Source of the DNA: Natrialba hulunbeirensis JCM 10989
GTDB lineage: Archaea; Halobacteriota; Halobacteria; Halobacteriales; Natrialbaceae
Length of the DNA stretch: 64,000 bases
Assembly (NCBI RefSeq): GCF_000337575.1
Contig: NZ_AOIM01000009.1
Coordinates: forward strand, 207,361 to 271,360
Direction: 5' to 3'
The position numbers were made by a program, and so were the translations under genes. A model generated the notes under the pieces. It saw nothing but the letters and a program-made list of their open reading frames with translations, ran no database searches and was not told where the DNA came from. Below are positions 8,174 to 16,977 of the stretch, in pieces. The number at the start of each line of letters is the position of its first letter. Position 1 is the first letter of the stretch.

Positions 8174-8874
8174 TAATGACTTTACATATATTTAGAGATT
8201 TCGATTTTTAGCCAGTAGAGTATGGAGATAATGGCGTGGCTGTATTGGTTGGCAAATTAGATGTTCGGGGTTTGTCCGCGTCTTTTAAATACCGAAATCG
8301 TTCATCGAATGTGGATTGCCCATAAGGCATCGCTCCGGGGATTTATGTAGAAAGGCCCGAAAATAACTGGTAGCCACCGAGTCAGAGTCAATATAGACGG
8401 GAAAAACCGAGATCGGCCGTACTTGCTTGCGATTTCCGTTTGTGAGCGAGGCGTGCCCTCTCACGGCAATGACCAGGGTTCGAATCCCTGTCGGAGCACT
8501 TCTTCACTTTCGATACGTTGCCGAGCCACTGCAGTCGTTGTTTTACAGAATCGGGTACCGAGCCCGGCTCTGTCCCGTCTGATGCGGGACGCACTCGAGC
8601 GCCCCAAATTCGATACACGCCAATTCGAAATTGAATGGTGGTGAACTCGATTTATATCCTGTGTCTGGATAGTCTTCAAATATTGTTTTCCAAATTGTAG
8701 TAAATCTCCATGGTGTGGGGGCTGTTGTCCCTGTTGAACCTGTCGCTACAAATAAACGAGATATCGTGTGTCAACCGTTCACTCAAACCATCGGTAACTA
8801 TCACGGAAAACGATGGATGACGGCCGTCTAACGGCCTGCAAGGCTTTTTTACTATCCGACTACACGTCTTTGTT
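8174..8874. other. Gene-free boundary region between island and chromosome
   Basis: No convincing coding frame is seen in these 700 bases. The stretch contains the tRNA-Glu fragment (8454-8498), a change from AT-rich to GC-rich sequence to its right, and near the end GCCTGCAAGGC followed by six T (8834-8850). That last motif looks like a terminator, but its T-run coincides with the TATA position for ppc. Confidence 0.5.
8454..8498 (+). repeat. 3' fragment of a tRNA-Glu(CTC) gene, probable attachment site
   Basis: From TGCC the sequence reproduces the anticodon arm (loop CTCTCAC, anticodon CTC at 8460-8462), the T-arm CAGGG-TTCGAAT-CCCTG and the 3' acceptor strand TCGGAGC plus discriminator A. 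The 5' acceptor strand (GCTCCGA) and D-arm are absent upstream. Integrases that target tRNA genes leave such 3' duplicates at the distal end of the element. The AT-rich island lies immediately to its left and normal chromosome to its right, consistent with an attachment scar. Confidence 0.65.
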
Positions 8875-11589
8875 ATGCAACTCCACAACAGGGATGTCCG
8901 ACAGGACGTCCGAGAACTCGGTGCACTACTCGGCGACGTTCTCGAGGACCAGACCTCACGACAGGCCTTCGAGACGGTCGAATCGTGTCGGCGAGCGGCA
9001 ATCGACTACCGGGCTGGCGAACTCGAGTCCCGTGACTCACTCATCGCCGAACTCGAGGGACTGTCGCCACACCAGCAACGCATCGTCGCGCGGGGGTTCA
9101 CCTCGTACTTCGAACTGATCAACCTGGCCGAAGAGCGAGAGCGGGTGCGCTCGATCCGCACTGAGTCCCAGGAGGGGACACTCGAGGACAGCCTCGAAAC
9201 GGCGGCGGCAGAACTCGGTGAGGAGGATATCGAGACGGTACAGCAGGTACTCGATGACGTGCTGATCGAGCCCACGTTTACGGCGCATCCGACCGAGGCG
9301 CGACGCAAGACGGTCAAGTCGAAGCTACGCGCGATTTCGATGGCACTCGAGACGCTCGACGAGCGGCTGTTGACCGACAAGGAGTCGGGGCAGGTCTGGG
9401 CGGACATCGACTCGGAGGTGACGAGCCTCTGGCAGACGCCCCAGGTTCGCAACCGCCAGCCCGAACCGGAGGACGAGGCCCGAAACGTTCAGTGGTACCT
9501 GCAGAACACGCTGTTCGACGTAGTCGGTGAGATTTACGACGAGTTCGCCGACGCGATCGACGAGGAGGTGGCGAGCGACCTCGATATTCCGAAGCTGTTC
9601 GAGTTCCGCTCGTGGGCCGGCAGCGACCGCGACGGCAACCCCTACGTGACGCCGGACGTGACCGCGCGGACGCTCGAACGCCAGCGGTCGGTCGTCCTCG
9701 ACCGCTACCGGGAACAGCTCAAACGGCTCTCTGGTGTGTTGAGTCAGGACGGCAGCCGGATCGACCCCGGCTCCGAGTTCCAGGCGGCACTCGAGTCGGA
9801 TCGCGAGCGGCTGCCGGGGACCGCCAGGACCGCGGCGGAACGCTACCCGGACGAACCCTACCGCCAGAAACTCAAGCTGATGCGCGAGCGGCTTGACCGC
9901 GTGGGTGACGTTCGACCGGGCGGCTACGACGACGCCGAGGAACTGCGAGCCGACCTCACGGCCATCGCTACGAGCCTGCGGGACAACGGCGCGGCGAGCG
10001 TCGTCGAGGCCCACGTCGATCCGATTCGACGGCAGGTCGCCACGTTCGACTTCTCGCTCGCGAGTCTCGACCTGCGAGACCACCAGCAGAAACACACCGA
10101 CGCGATCGCGGAGGCACTCGAGTCCGAGGGGATCGACTACCACGCCCTGTCCGAAGACGAACGGGCGGAGCTGTTGACCGACGCAATCTTGCAGGACGAA
10201 CCGGTGATCGACCTGGCCGATGCGGTGAGCGACGATCTCTCGGACGACTCCGCGCGCGTTCTGCGGCTGTTCGACAGCCTCGCCGACTGGCAACGCGAGT
10301 ACGGCGTCGAGGCGATCGACACCTACTGCATCTCGATGACCGAGGAGCCGAGCCACGTCCTCGAGGTGCTGTTCCTGGCCGACCAGGCCGGTGTCGTCTC
10401 GCTGCCGGAACACTGTGGTATCGACGTCGTCCCGCTGCTCGAGACCGAGTACGCGCTTTCGGGGGCGCGCCGGATTATGGGCTCGCTGTTCGAGAACGAG
10501 GCCTACGTCCAGGCGCTCGAAGCGCGCGGGCGCACCCAGGAGATCATGCTCGGCTACTCCGACTCGAACAAGGAGAACGGCTTCCTGGCGGCGAACTGGT
10601 CGCTGTACAAGAATCAGCGTCGGCTCGGCGAGATCTGTGACGACCACGACGTGACGATGCGGCTGTTCCACGGCCGTGGTGGCTCCATCTCGCGGGGTGG
10701 CGGCCCGATGAACGAAGCGCTGCTCGCGCTGCCAAACAGCACCGTGACGGGCCAGGTCAAGTTCACCGAGCAGGGCGAGGCGATCGCCGAGAAGTACGCC
10801 AACCCGCGCATCGCCGAGCGCAACATCGAGCAGATGCTCAACGCCCAGCTTCGGGCGCGCCTCTACGCGAAAGACCAGCCCGAAGACGAGATTCGCGAGG
10901 AGTGGATCGAGGCCATGGAGACAATGGCCGACGCGGCCCGCCGCGAGTACCGCGACCTCCTGGAGAGCGACGGCTTCGTCCGGTACTTCGAACAGGCGAC
11001 GCCGATTACCGTCATCGAGGACCTGGACCTCGGCTCGCGGCCCGCCTCGCGTTCCGGCGAGCGGACCGTCGAGGACCTGCGGGCGATTCCGTGGGTGTTC
11101 TCCTGGACCCAGTCCCGGTGCATCCTGCCGGGCTGGTACGCCATTGCGACGGGAATCGACGCGTACCTGGATGGCGATGGGCCACAAGACGACGGCGGCG
11201 ACGTGGAGACGCTCCAGACCATGTACGAGGAGTGGCCGTTCTTCCGAACCACGCTCGACAACGCCGCGCTCTCGCTCTCGCGGACCGAACTCGAAATCGC
11301 CGAGCAGTACGCGAACCTCGCGGACGAGGATCTGCGCGAGCAGTTCTTCCCACGGCTGACCGGCGAGTACGAGCGCGCAGCCGACCTGATCACCGACATC
11401 GGCCAGCGCGACCAGCTTCACACCCGCGACTGGCTCGGTGAGAACCTGGAGCGACGAAACCCCTACGTCGACCCACTGAACCTGCTTCAGACGTACCTTC
11501 TCGACAGAACCCACCGGACCGACATCGAAGAACGAACGCTCCGGCTGACGGTGAAGGGGATCGCGGCGGGGATGAAAAACACTGGGTAA
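8875..11589 (+). CDS. ppc: Phosphoenolpyruvate carboxylase
   Basis: A 904-aa cytoplasmic enzyme carboxylating phosphoenolpyruvate with bicarbonate to oxaloacetate, feeding the TCA cycle. Family signatures are all present: FTAHPTEARR (catalytic His, ~139), the WAGSDRDGNP phosphate/metal segment (~245), GYSDSNKENG (~560) and the FHGRGGSISRGGGP active-site loop (~600). The length matches bacterial-type PEPC. The start follows a TATA-like TTTTTTACT about 27-30 bp upstream, consistent with a leaderless mRNA. It is monocistronic. Base composition is strongly GC-rich, marking the return to chromosomal sequence. Confidence 0.95.
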   Translation: MQLHNRDVRQDVRELGALLGDVLEDQTSRQAFETVESCRRAAIDYRAGELESRDSLIAELEGLSPHQQRIVARGFTSYFELINLAEERERVRSIRTESQEGTLEDSLETAAAELGEEDIETVQQVLDDVLIEPTFTAHPTEARRKTVKSKLRAISMALETLDERLLTDKESGQVWADIDSEVTSLWQTPQVRNRQPEPEDEARNVQWYLQNTLFDVVGEIYDEFADAIDEEVASDLDIPKLFEFRSWAGSDRDGNPYVTPDVTARTLERQRSVVLDRYREQLKRLSGVLSQDGSRIDPGSEFQAALESDRERLPGTARTAAERYPDEPYRQKLKLMRERLDRVGDVRPGGYDDAEELRADLTAIATSLRDNGAASVVEAHVDPIRRQVATFDFSLASLDLRDHQQKHTDAIAEALESEGIDYHALSEDERAELLTDAILQDEPVIDLADAVSDDLSDDSARVLRLFDSLADWQREYGVEAIDTYCISMTEEPSHVLEVLFLADQAGVVSLPEHCGIDVVPLLETEYALSGARRIMGSLFENEAYVQALEARGRTQEIMLGYSDSNKENGFLAANWSLYKNQRRLGEICDDHDVTMRLFHGRGGSISRGGGPMNEALLALPNSTVTGQVKFTEQGEAIAEKYANPRIAERNIEQMLNAQLRARLYAKDQPEDEIREEWIEAMETMADAARREYRDLLESDGFVRYFEQATPITVIEDLDLGSRPASRSGERTVEDLRAIPWVFSWTQSRCILPGWYAIATGIDAYLDGDGPQDDGGDVETLQTMYEEWPFFRTTLDNAALSLSRTELEIAEQYANLADEDLREQFFPRLTGEYERAADLITDIGQRDQLHTRDWLGENLERRNPYVDPLNLLQTYLLDRTHRTDIEERTLRLTVKGIAAGMKNTG

Positions 11590-11657
11590 GCATACGTTCG
11601 ACGGCGTACGGTACTCGAGTACGGCCTCGCGCTACTCGCTACTCGGTCTCTCTTTCA

Positions 11658-11819
11658 CTACTCGAGGCGGTGGAACTGATACAGTTCGAGCGCGAACCCA
11701 ATGAGACCGACAGGGAGAGCTAGCAGCAAGAACGCGCCGCCGAACTCGAGTGCCAGTTCGCCGAAGCCGCCGACGAGCGCGAGTACGAGTGCGAATCGCT
11801 GGAACGCAGCGCCGATCAT
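11658..11819 (-). CDS. 53-aa membrane protein downstream of MoxR ATPase
   Basis: A short gene with ATG at 11819, 7 bases after the MoxR stop, ending TAG at 11658. The protein starts MIGAAFQRFALVLALVGG and has two hydrophobic helices (about 7-20 and 27-46) joined by a GELALEFGG turn. It closes with YQFHRLE. The tight spacing and GC-rich third positions support real coding. No family is recognised. Its likely role is a small membrane partner of the MoxR/VWA-type machinery; this is inferred only from position. Confidence 0.6.
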   Translation of the reverse strand: MIGAAFQRFALVLALVGGFGELALEFGGAFLLLALPVGLIGFALELYQFHRLE

Positions 11820-11826
11820 CTATTGG

Positions 11827-12780
11827 CTACTCCTCGACAGTCGGCACCGGCACCGACTCCAGCACCCCACTGACAACCTGCGACTTCGCGACGCCGTTGA
11901 CTGTCGCATCCGGTGTCAACACCAACCTGTGGGCCAGTACCGGCTGGGCAACGCGCTTGATGTCGTCCGGCGTCACGTACGATCGACCGACAATCGTCGC
12001 ATACGCCCGTGCCGCCTCGAACAGCCGCTGGGTCCCGCGCGGCGACACGCCCGTCTCGACGCGGCCATCCGCGCGGGTTTCGCGGGTGAGCGCGGCAACG
12101 TACTCGAGGAGATCTTCGTCGACCCGAACCGTTTCTGGTACCTCCCGGAGTTGCCCGACCTGATCGTGTTCGAGGACGGCCTCGACGGACGGGCTGGTCG
12201 TCTCCCGGTCGGCGCGGCGGCGGAGGAGTTCGACCTCGCCGGCTTCGTCGGGGTAGCCCATCGACGTTTTGACGAGGAACCGGTCGACCTGTGCTTCGGG
12301 GAGCGGGAAGGTTCCTTCTTGTTCGACGGGGTTCTGGGTGGCGATGACGACGAAGGGGTCGGGGAGCTGGCGGGTTTCGCCGTCGACGGTGACCTGGCCT
12401 TCCTCCATGGCTTCGAGGAGGGCGGCCTGGGTTTTCGGCGGCGCACGGTTGATTTCGTCGGCGAGGACGACGTTCGCGAAGATGGGACCTTTGTTGAACT
12501 CGAAGGTGCGCTCGCGCTCGTTGAAGATGTGGGTGCCGGTGACGTCGGCGGGGAGCAGGTCGGGGGTGAACTGGATGCGTGAGAACGAGAGGCCGAGCGC
12601 GGTGGCGACGCTGCGGGCGGTGAGCGTCTTGCCGGTGCCGGGGACGTCCTCGACGAGGACGTGGCCGCGGCCGACGACGCCGACGAGGATGTCTTCGGGG
12701 AACGCGCGGTCGCAGATGACGGCGTTGTCGATGGTCTGGAGGACGGCCGAACACTCGCTACTGGCCTGGGTGACGTCCAT
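11827..12780 (-). CDS. MoxR-family AAA ATPase
   Basis: A 317-aa AAA+ ATPase of the MoxR class, chaperone-like proteins that insert metals or activate VWA-domain partners. Motifs: Walker A EDVPGTGKT (~45), Walker B VVLADEINRAPPK (~105), sensor-1 IATQNP (~150), and the arginine-rich sensor-2 region SPRGTQRLFEAARAYA (~255). Start ATG 12780 (MDVTQASSE) is preferred over the upstream in-frame ATG at 12807. MoxR genes in haloarchaea are usually followed by DUF58 and transglutaminase genes. Here only a 53-aa membrane protein follows, so this copy has lost or moved its usual partners. Confidence 0.9.
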   Translation of the reverse strand: MDVTQASSECSAVLQTIDNAVICDRAFPEDILVGVVGRGHVLVEDVPGTGKTLTARSVATALGLSFSRIQFTPDLLPADVTGTHIFNERERTFEFNKGPIFANVVLADEINRAPPKTQAALLEAMEEGQVTVDGETRQLPDPFVVIATQNPVEQEGTFPLPEAQVDRFLVKTSMGYPDEAGEVELLRRRADRETTSPSVEAVLEHDQVGQLREVPETVRVDEDLLEYVAALTRETRADGRVETGVSPRGTQRLFEAARAYATIVGRSYVTPDDIKRVAQPVLAHRLVLTPDATVNGVAKSQVVSGVLESVPVPTVEE

Positions 12781-12982
12781 GGAAACGCCGTCGGCCGCTC
12801 GTGTCAAATGAGTTTCGCTCGCGGTGAGTTCCGTCGTGCGTGGGCGGGGGCTGTGTCCGTCTGTGTTCGTGTATGCTCGTGGTAGTTCGATCGCTGACGT
12901 TCGATAGAGTGTCCGTGAACCGCTCCCAACCTGGGAAACAGATCGAAACCGGTAAAAACGATACCCGAGTACAAACAGGTGA

Positions 12983-13067
12983 GCCGAGATAGCCTAGCCC
13001 GGCCAAGGCGGCAGATTCGAAATCTGCTGTCCTCACGGACTCGGGAGTTCAAATCTCCCTCTCGGCG
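12983..13067 (+). tRNA. tRNA-Ser(CGA)
   Basis: An 85-nt class II tRNA. The acceptor GCCGAGA (12983-12989) pairs with TCTCGGC (13060-13066), discriminator G. The anticodon stem GCAGA/TCTGC encloses loop TTCGAAA, anticodon CGA at 13018-13020, decoding UCG. It has a long variable arm and T-arm GGGAGTTCAAATCTCCC. No CCA is encoded and no intron is seen. Confidence 0.95.
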
Positions 13068-13361
13068 TTTTTGGAGCAACAAATCGATGAGCGGCGCATA
13101 GCGACGCGAATCAACGAGTTGCTGCAAAACGACACAGAGATTTGAATCAGGGAGGTCGCACGCTCGCGAACGAAGTGAGCGAGAGCGTCCGACTGTGGTT
13201 CAAATCTCCCTCTCGGCGTTTTCCGCGAACTAACACCTCTGAGCACCGCGTAGCGTGTGCTCAGAATCCGTGAGCGAAAACGCTCACGGGAATTTGAACG
13301 AGGCCAGACGCGCGCAACGAAGTGAGCACGTCTGGACGTTGTTCAAATCTCCCTCTCGGCG
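13068..13361 (+). repeat. tRNA-Ser tail: two partial tRNA 3'-end copies in ~145-bp modules
   Basis: The tRNA T-loop/acceptor 3' sequence GTTCAAATCTCCCTCTCGGC recurs at 13198-13217 and 13341-13360, each time without the 5' half. Each spacer starts with a T-rich tract and a related segment (GCAACAAAT / GCGAACTAACACC / GCAACCAACACC followed by GAGC). Each also carries an inverted copy of the T-arm (ATTTGAA at 13140-13147, ATTTGAAC at 13292-13299) and an internal hairpin (CGCTCGC/GCGAGAGCG; CCAGACG/CGTCTGG). The last module therefore folds as one long hairpin ending in the tRNA-like 3' end. See the matching tail of tRNA-Leu. Confidence 0.7.
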
Positions 13362-13646
13362 CTTCTACAGCAACCAACACCCACGAGCAACGCCTCACAG
13401 CACGGCGAATCTGTTACTGCAACCCGGTTCTCACCAGCAGTAGCGAATACAGGGTACTCGAGTACTCCGTCTTTCCGCCACCTTCGAGACAGTCGCTTGC
13501 AATAGGTAATCACTTTCTTGCAACCGCTGGCGTCGCCGTCACCTGCAGGGTAACGCCTTATTCGCGTTCGTCTGGTCGATGGTTGTGTCAGTGAGTACCA
13601 ATGGGAACAGTTGTATTCGACCGACGACAGGGGGTGAGCGGCCGCG
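13362..13646. other. Non-coding stretch upstream of the Fe-S protein
   Basis: The stretch begins with a third copy of the tail's leading segment (CAGCAACCAACACCCACGAGC, here given only as position ~13368-13388) without another tRNA end. A TATA-like TTATTCGC lies near 13559, and a GGGGTGA ribosome-binding-like site at 13631-13637 sits 9 bases before ATG 13647. No gene is seen. Confidence 0.4.
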
Positions 13647-15131
13647 ATGACTGACGATGGCGGGCGAGACGAGGAACCACTGGACGACGGATCCGCTGCC
13701 GATGGAACGCGGGCTGACGAGGAGGCTGAGTCCCCGGACGAACTAACGGACACCGGCGAACTCTTCCACCCGCTCGGAGAGGATGTCCAGACCGACTTCC
13801 GTGAGATGCTCGAGGACACCGAGTACGACGCAGATCTCGGGATGGAGATGGCTCGAGACGCGATGCGGCTCACGAAGGGCGAACTCTCCGAAGAGGAGTT
13901 TTACGACCGGTATCACGAGGACGTGGTCGAGGAGTTCGGCGAGGACGATCGGCCGATGGCCGAACGAATCGAAGACGCCCGAGAGAACGGCACCCTCGAC
14001 GATGCGCTGTCACGGTTCGGCACGGACGACGAATCCCGTCGCGACGTAATCAAGAAGATGGGTGTCGGTGCGGGCGCGTTCGGGCTCACGGCCTGGGGTG
14101 CGACCAACGGTGACGAGCACGAGCCAGCCGTTGGTGCGGCGCAGGACGACAACGGCGACGAAAACGGTGCAGACGGGGACGGGATCCAGTGGGGGATGGT
14201 CCTCGATCTCGAGACCTGCGACGGTTGTCTCTCCTGTGTCGTCGCCTGTAATGACGAGCACAACTGGAACGACGGGGCGAACTGGATGTACGTCCTTGCC
14301 TACGAGGACGGGACCGTCGAATCACCGGACGAAGAGGAGTTCGACGACACGCGTGATTTCAACTATCTGATTCGGCCCTGCCAGCACTGTACCGACGCCC
14401 CCTGCGAGAAGGTGTGCCCGACGACGGCGCGCCATACTCGCGAGAACGGTGGCCTCGTTCTCACGGATTACGACGTCTGTATCGGCTGTCGGTACTGTCA
14501 GGTCGCCTGCCCCTACGGCGTGAACTACTTCCAGTGGGAGAACCCTGACACCGAAGCGCCATCGGAGGAACTCGAGGAGGACATGATGTTCGACGAGCGC
14601 GGTCGTTGGGTGAGCGGGCGCGGGCCACGCGGCGTCATGGAGAAGTGTATCTTCGACCCGGCCCGACAGGACGGCCAGATGGGCGAGGAGATGGTGGGGA
14701 CAACCGCTTGCGAGGACGCCTGTCCGCCGGGCGCGATCCAGTTCGGGGACATGAACGATCCCGAGAGCGATCCCCAACAGTACATCCAGAACGTACCGCT
14801 CGCGAGGGCACAGGAACACGATCCCGACGACGAAGAGCTTCAGGAGGCAATCGCAATCGTCGAGGGTGAAGAGGAGGGGGCCGACGAGGACGATAATGGC
14901 ATGACCGAGGAGGAAGCGATCCGACTACTTCGTGGCGAGTACGGCGACAACGACTCCTCGTTCAAGCTGTTAGAGGAGTTCGGGACCAATCCGAACGTGA
15001 TCTACCTCGGGAACGAGCCGGGACCAGACGCCGAGCAAGTTCCCGGACCGGTCGCCTACGACGATGTCGGACAGGTCGACAACCGGATGGACGTTACCGA
15101 GGAACGAACCGTCGACGGCCTCGACCTCTGA
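13647..15131 (+). CDS. DMSO-reductase-type iron-sulfur subunit (four [4Fe-4S])
   Basis: A 494-aa ferredoxin-like electron-transfer subunit. The cysteine clusters of DmsB/NrfC/PsrB-type proteins follow in order: CDGCLSCVVAC (~190), CQHCTDAPCEKVCP (~250), CIGCRYCQVACP (~275), then KC with a distal ACEDACP (~330-355). Together they would bind four [4Fe-4S] clusters. The first 130 residues are very acidic. A twin-arginine-like segment, SRRDVIKKMGVGAGAFGLTAWG, sits at about 130-152, far from the N-terminus. It may be an internal Tat signal or a relic of a fusion. The C-terminal ~120 residues are acidic and unusual. There is no molybdopterin or membrane-anchor subunit next to it, so its partner is elsewhere. 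Start ATG 13647 has a good GGGGTGA site. Confidence 0.85.
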   Translation: MTDDGGRDEEPLDDGSAADGTRADEEAESPDELTDTGELFHPLGEDVQTDFREMLEDTEYDADLGMEMARDAMRLTKGELSEEEFYDRYHEDVVEEFGEDDRPMAERIEDARENGTLDDALSRFGTDDESRRDVIKKMGVGAGAFGLTAWGATNGDEHEPAVGAAQDDNGDENGADGDGIQWGMVLDLETCDGCLSCVVACNDEHNWNDGANWMYVLAYEDGTVESPDEEEFDDTRDFNYLIRPCQHCTDAPCEKVCPTTARHTRENGGLVLTDYDVCIGCRYCQVACPYGVNYFQWENPDTEAPSEELEEDMMFDERGRWVSGRGPRGVMEKCIFDPARQDGQMGEEMVGTTACEDACPPGAIQFGDMNDPESDPQQYIQNVPLARAQEHDPDDEELQEAIAIVEGEEEGADEDDNGMTEEEAIRLLRGEYGDNDSSFKLLEEFGTNPNVIYLGNEPGPDAEQVPGPVAYDDVGQVDNRMDVTEERTVDGLDL

Positions 15132-15210
15132 GTCGTGACGCCGAGCGGCTCCGTCCCCCTCAGTCGTTCAGACTCGTTGCGTTGATAATGATTCACTCGT
15201 ACGGATTCGT

Positions 15211-15414
15211 ATGAACACTCGCGGCCGCCTCTTCGTCGGCCTCCTCTGGCTCGGTGTCGCCGGTCTGATGGCGACGACGATCCTCGTCGAACCCGGCTTT
15301 TCGGCATCGGCGAGCGAACTCGCTCGACTGTTCGTCGTCGCGCTCGCGCTCTTTCTGGCCGTCGTCTACCTGTTCGATCCGTGGAACGTGCTGAGTCGAC
15401 AGCCGTTTCACTGA
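15211..15414 (+). CDS. Small two-helix membrane protein
   Basis: A 67-aa protein starting MNTRGRLFVGLLWLGVAG, with helices at about 7-25 and 40-57 and a conserved-looking FDPWNVLSRQP tail. GC-rich third positions support coding. It lies between and in the same direction as the Fe-S gene (79 bp downstream of its stop) and could be its membrane partner, but there is no motif to prove it. Function unknown. Confidence 0.65.
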   Translation: MNTRGRLFVGLLWLGVAGLMATTILVEPGFSASASELARLFVVALALFLAVVYLFDPWNVLSRQPFH

Positions 15415-15441
15415 TCCGGCCGCTGACAACGTAATTCTCGC

Positions 15442-16977
15442 TCAGTCGTCCGCCGGCGCGAGCGGCCGCTGATCGACCGCAAGCAACCGGTCGAGCGCAT
15501 CGACCATCGCCTCGACGCTCGCGCGCGTGATGTCCGCCTCGCTTCGGGCAACCGTCACCGAGCGATCGTTTCGCACCATCGTCACCTCGACAGTGACGAC
15601 CGCATCCGTCCCGCCCGTCACCGCGTCGACGTGGTAGGACTCGAGTTCGGCGTCGGCTGAGGAGCCAAGCGCCTCCCGGATCGCAGAGACGGCCGCGTCG
15701 ACGGGACCGGAGCCAGTACCGCTCGCGACCCGTTCCTCGCCGTCCACATCGAGGCGGATACTTGCCGTGGGGACCGCACCGCCGCTCGTCGCCGTCAGAT
15801 CGAGCAGGTCGACGACGCGCTCGCGGTCGTCGCCGGTCACGTCCTCGGCGATGGCGAGCAGGTCGGCGTCCGTGACGCGCCGGCCGCGGTCGCCGAGTTC
15901 GGTGACCCGCGTTGCGATTTCGGCCACCTCGTCGTCGCCGGCCTCGACGTCGTGCTCCTCGAGTGTGGCCGCGACGCCGGCCCGGCCGGTGTGCTTGCCG
16001 AGGGCGAGTCGGCGCTCGCGGCCGACGGTTTCGGGCGCGTAGGGCTCGTACATCTTGTCGTCTTTGAGGGTGCCGTCCGTGTGGATGCCGCTCTCGTGGG
16101 TGAACGCGTTCTCGCCGATGACGGCCTTATTCGGCGGAAGTTCGACCCCGGTCGCCCGCGAGACGCGCTGTGCGAGGTCGTACAGCGACTCGAGGTCGAC
16201 CGTTTCGACGTCGTACACGTGCGAAAGCGCGATGGCGACCTCCTCGAGTGCGACGTTGCCAGCGCGTTCGCCGAGGCCGTTGACTGTGCAGTGGACGAGG
16301 TCCGCGCCGGCCGAGACGGCGGCGAGCGCGTTCGCCACGCCGAGGCCGAGATCGTCGTGCGTGTGCGCGCTGACTGGTCCGAGTTCGGCGAGCCGGGAGA
16401 CGGCCGCCGTCGTGTGTTCCGGGCCGGTGTGGCCGACCGTATCGGCGAAACAGAACCGATCCGCACCCGCATCAAACGAGGTTTCGGCCAGTTCTGCGAG
16501 GTAGTCGAGATCCGCGCGGGAGCCGTCCTCGCCGATCACCTCGACCCAGAGGTCGTGCTCGGTCGCGTACTCGACCAGTTCGGCCGTCGTCGCGAGGTTA
16601 TCTTCGCGTGAGGTGCCGACCTTCCCCTCGACGTGGCGATCACTCGAGGGCACGACGATGTGAACGCCGTCGACGCCGCACTCGAGTGCCTGGTCGACGT
16701 CGGCGCGGATGCCGCGACAGAAGCTGGTGACGAGGGCGTCGAGATCGAGGTCGGTGACGCGGGAGATGGCGCGGCGTTCGCCGGCGCCGGTGCAGGCGCT
16801 GCCGGCTTCGATGACGCTGACGCCGGCGCGCTCGAGGGAACGGGCGAGTTCGACCTTTTCGTCGGGTGAGAGCGAGACGCCGGGGGCCTGTTCGCCGTCG
16901 CGGAGGGTGGTATCGAGGAGTTGAACGGTGCGGTCTGGGTCGATCGTCTGGTCGGGGGTTGGTGTCTGTGAGTGCAT
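15442..16977 (-). CDS. 2-isopropylmalate / (R)-citramalate synthase (LeuA/CimA family)
   Basis: A 511-aa acetyl-CoA-dependent condensing enzyme of leucine or isoleucine synthesis. The N-terminal HMGL-like TIM barrel shows LLDTTLRDGEQAPGVSLS (~19-36) and SAHTHDDLGLGVANALAAV (~205), with metal ligands HTHDD and NGLGERAGN. HESGIHTDG (~297) lies in the linker. The C-terminal ~120 residues are the LeuA regulatory dimer domain (ASIRLDVDGEER...). In haloarchaea this family splits into LeuA and CimA; the substrate cannot be assigned by reading alone. The ATG at 16977 is used, but the same frame stays open upstream to 17388 without any ATG, GTG or TTG (see the leader). Confidence 0.85.
   Translation of the reverse strand: MHSQTPTPDQTIDPDRTVQLLDTTLRDGEQAPGVSLSPDEKVELARSLERAGVSVIEAGSACTGAGERRAISRVTDLDLDALVTSFCRGIRADVDQALECGVDGVHIVVPSSDRHVEGKVGTSREDNLATTAELVEYATEHDLWVEVIGEDGSRADLDYLAELAETSFDAGADRFCFADTVGHTGPEHTTAAVSRLAELGPVSAHTHDDLGLGVANALAAVSAGADLVHCTVNGLGERAGNVALEEVAIALSHVYDVETVDLESLYDLAQRVSRATGVELPPNKAVIGENAFTHESGIHTDGTLKDDKMYEPYAPETVGRERRLALGKHTGRAGVAATLEEHDVEAGDDEVAEIATRVTELGDRGRRVTDADLLAIAEDVTGDDRERVVDLLDLTATSGGAVPTASIRLDVDGEERVASGTGSGPVDAAVSAIREALGSSADAELESYHVDAVTGGTDAVVTVEVTMVRNDRSVTVARSEADITRASVEAMVDALDRLLAVDQRPLAPADD

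Noticed and set aside
8325..8498. An intact, intron-containing tRNA-Glu
   Set aside because: GCTCCG at 8331 might be an acceptor strand, but no D-arm or 5' anticodon strand follows; only the 3' half is convincing.
8834..8850. A terminator-like hairpin with T-run
   Set aside because: No gene ends before it, and the T-run fits the TATA position of ppc; not called as a terminator.
9325..11514. A 729-codon minus-strand frame across ppc
   Set aside because: Antisense shadow of ppc; long open frames on the opposite strand are typical for GC-rich third positions, and the plus strand has all PEPC motifs.
13068..13361. CRISPR array behind tRNA-Ser
   Set aside because: The repeats match the tRNA 3' end, spacings are ~145 bp, spacers are related to each other, and no cas genes are near.
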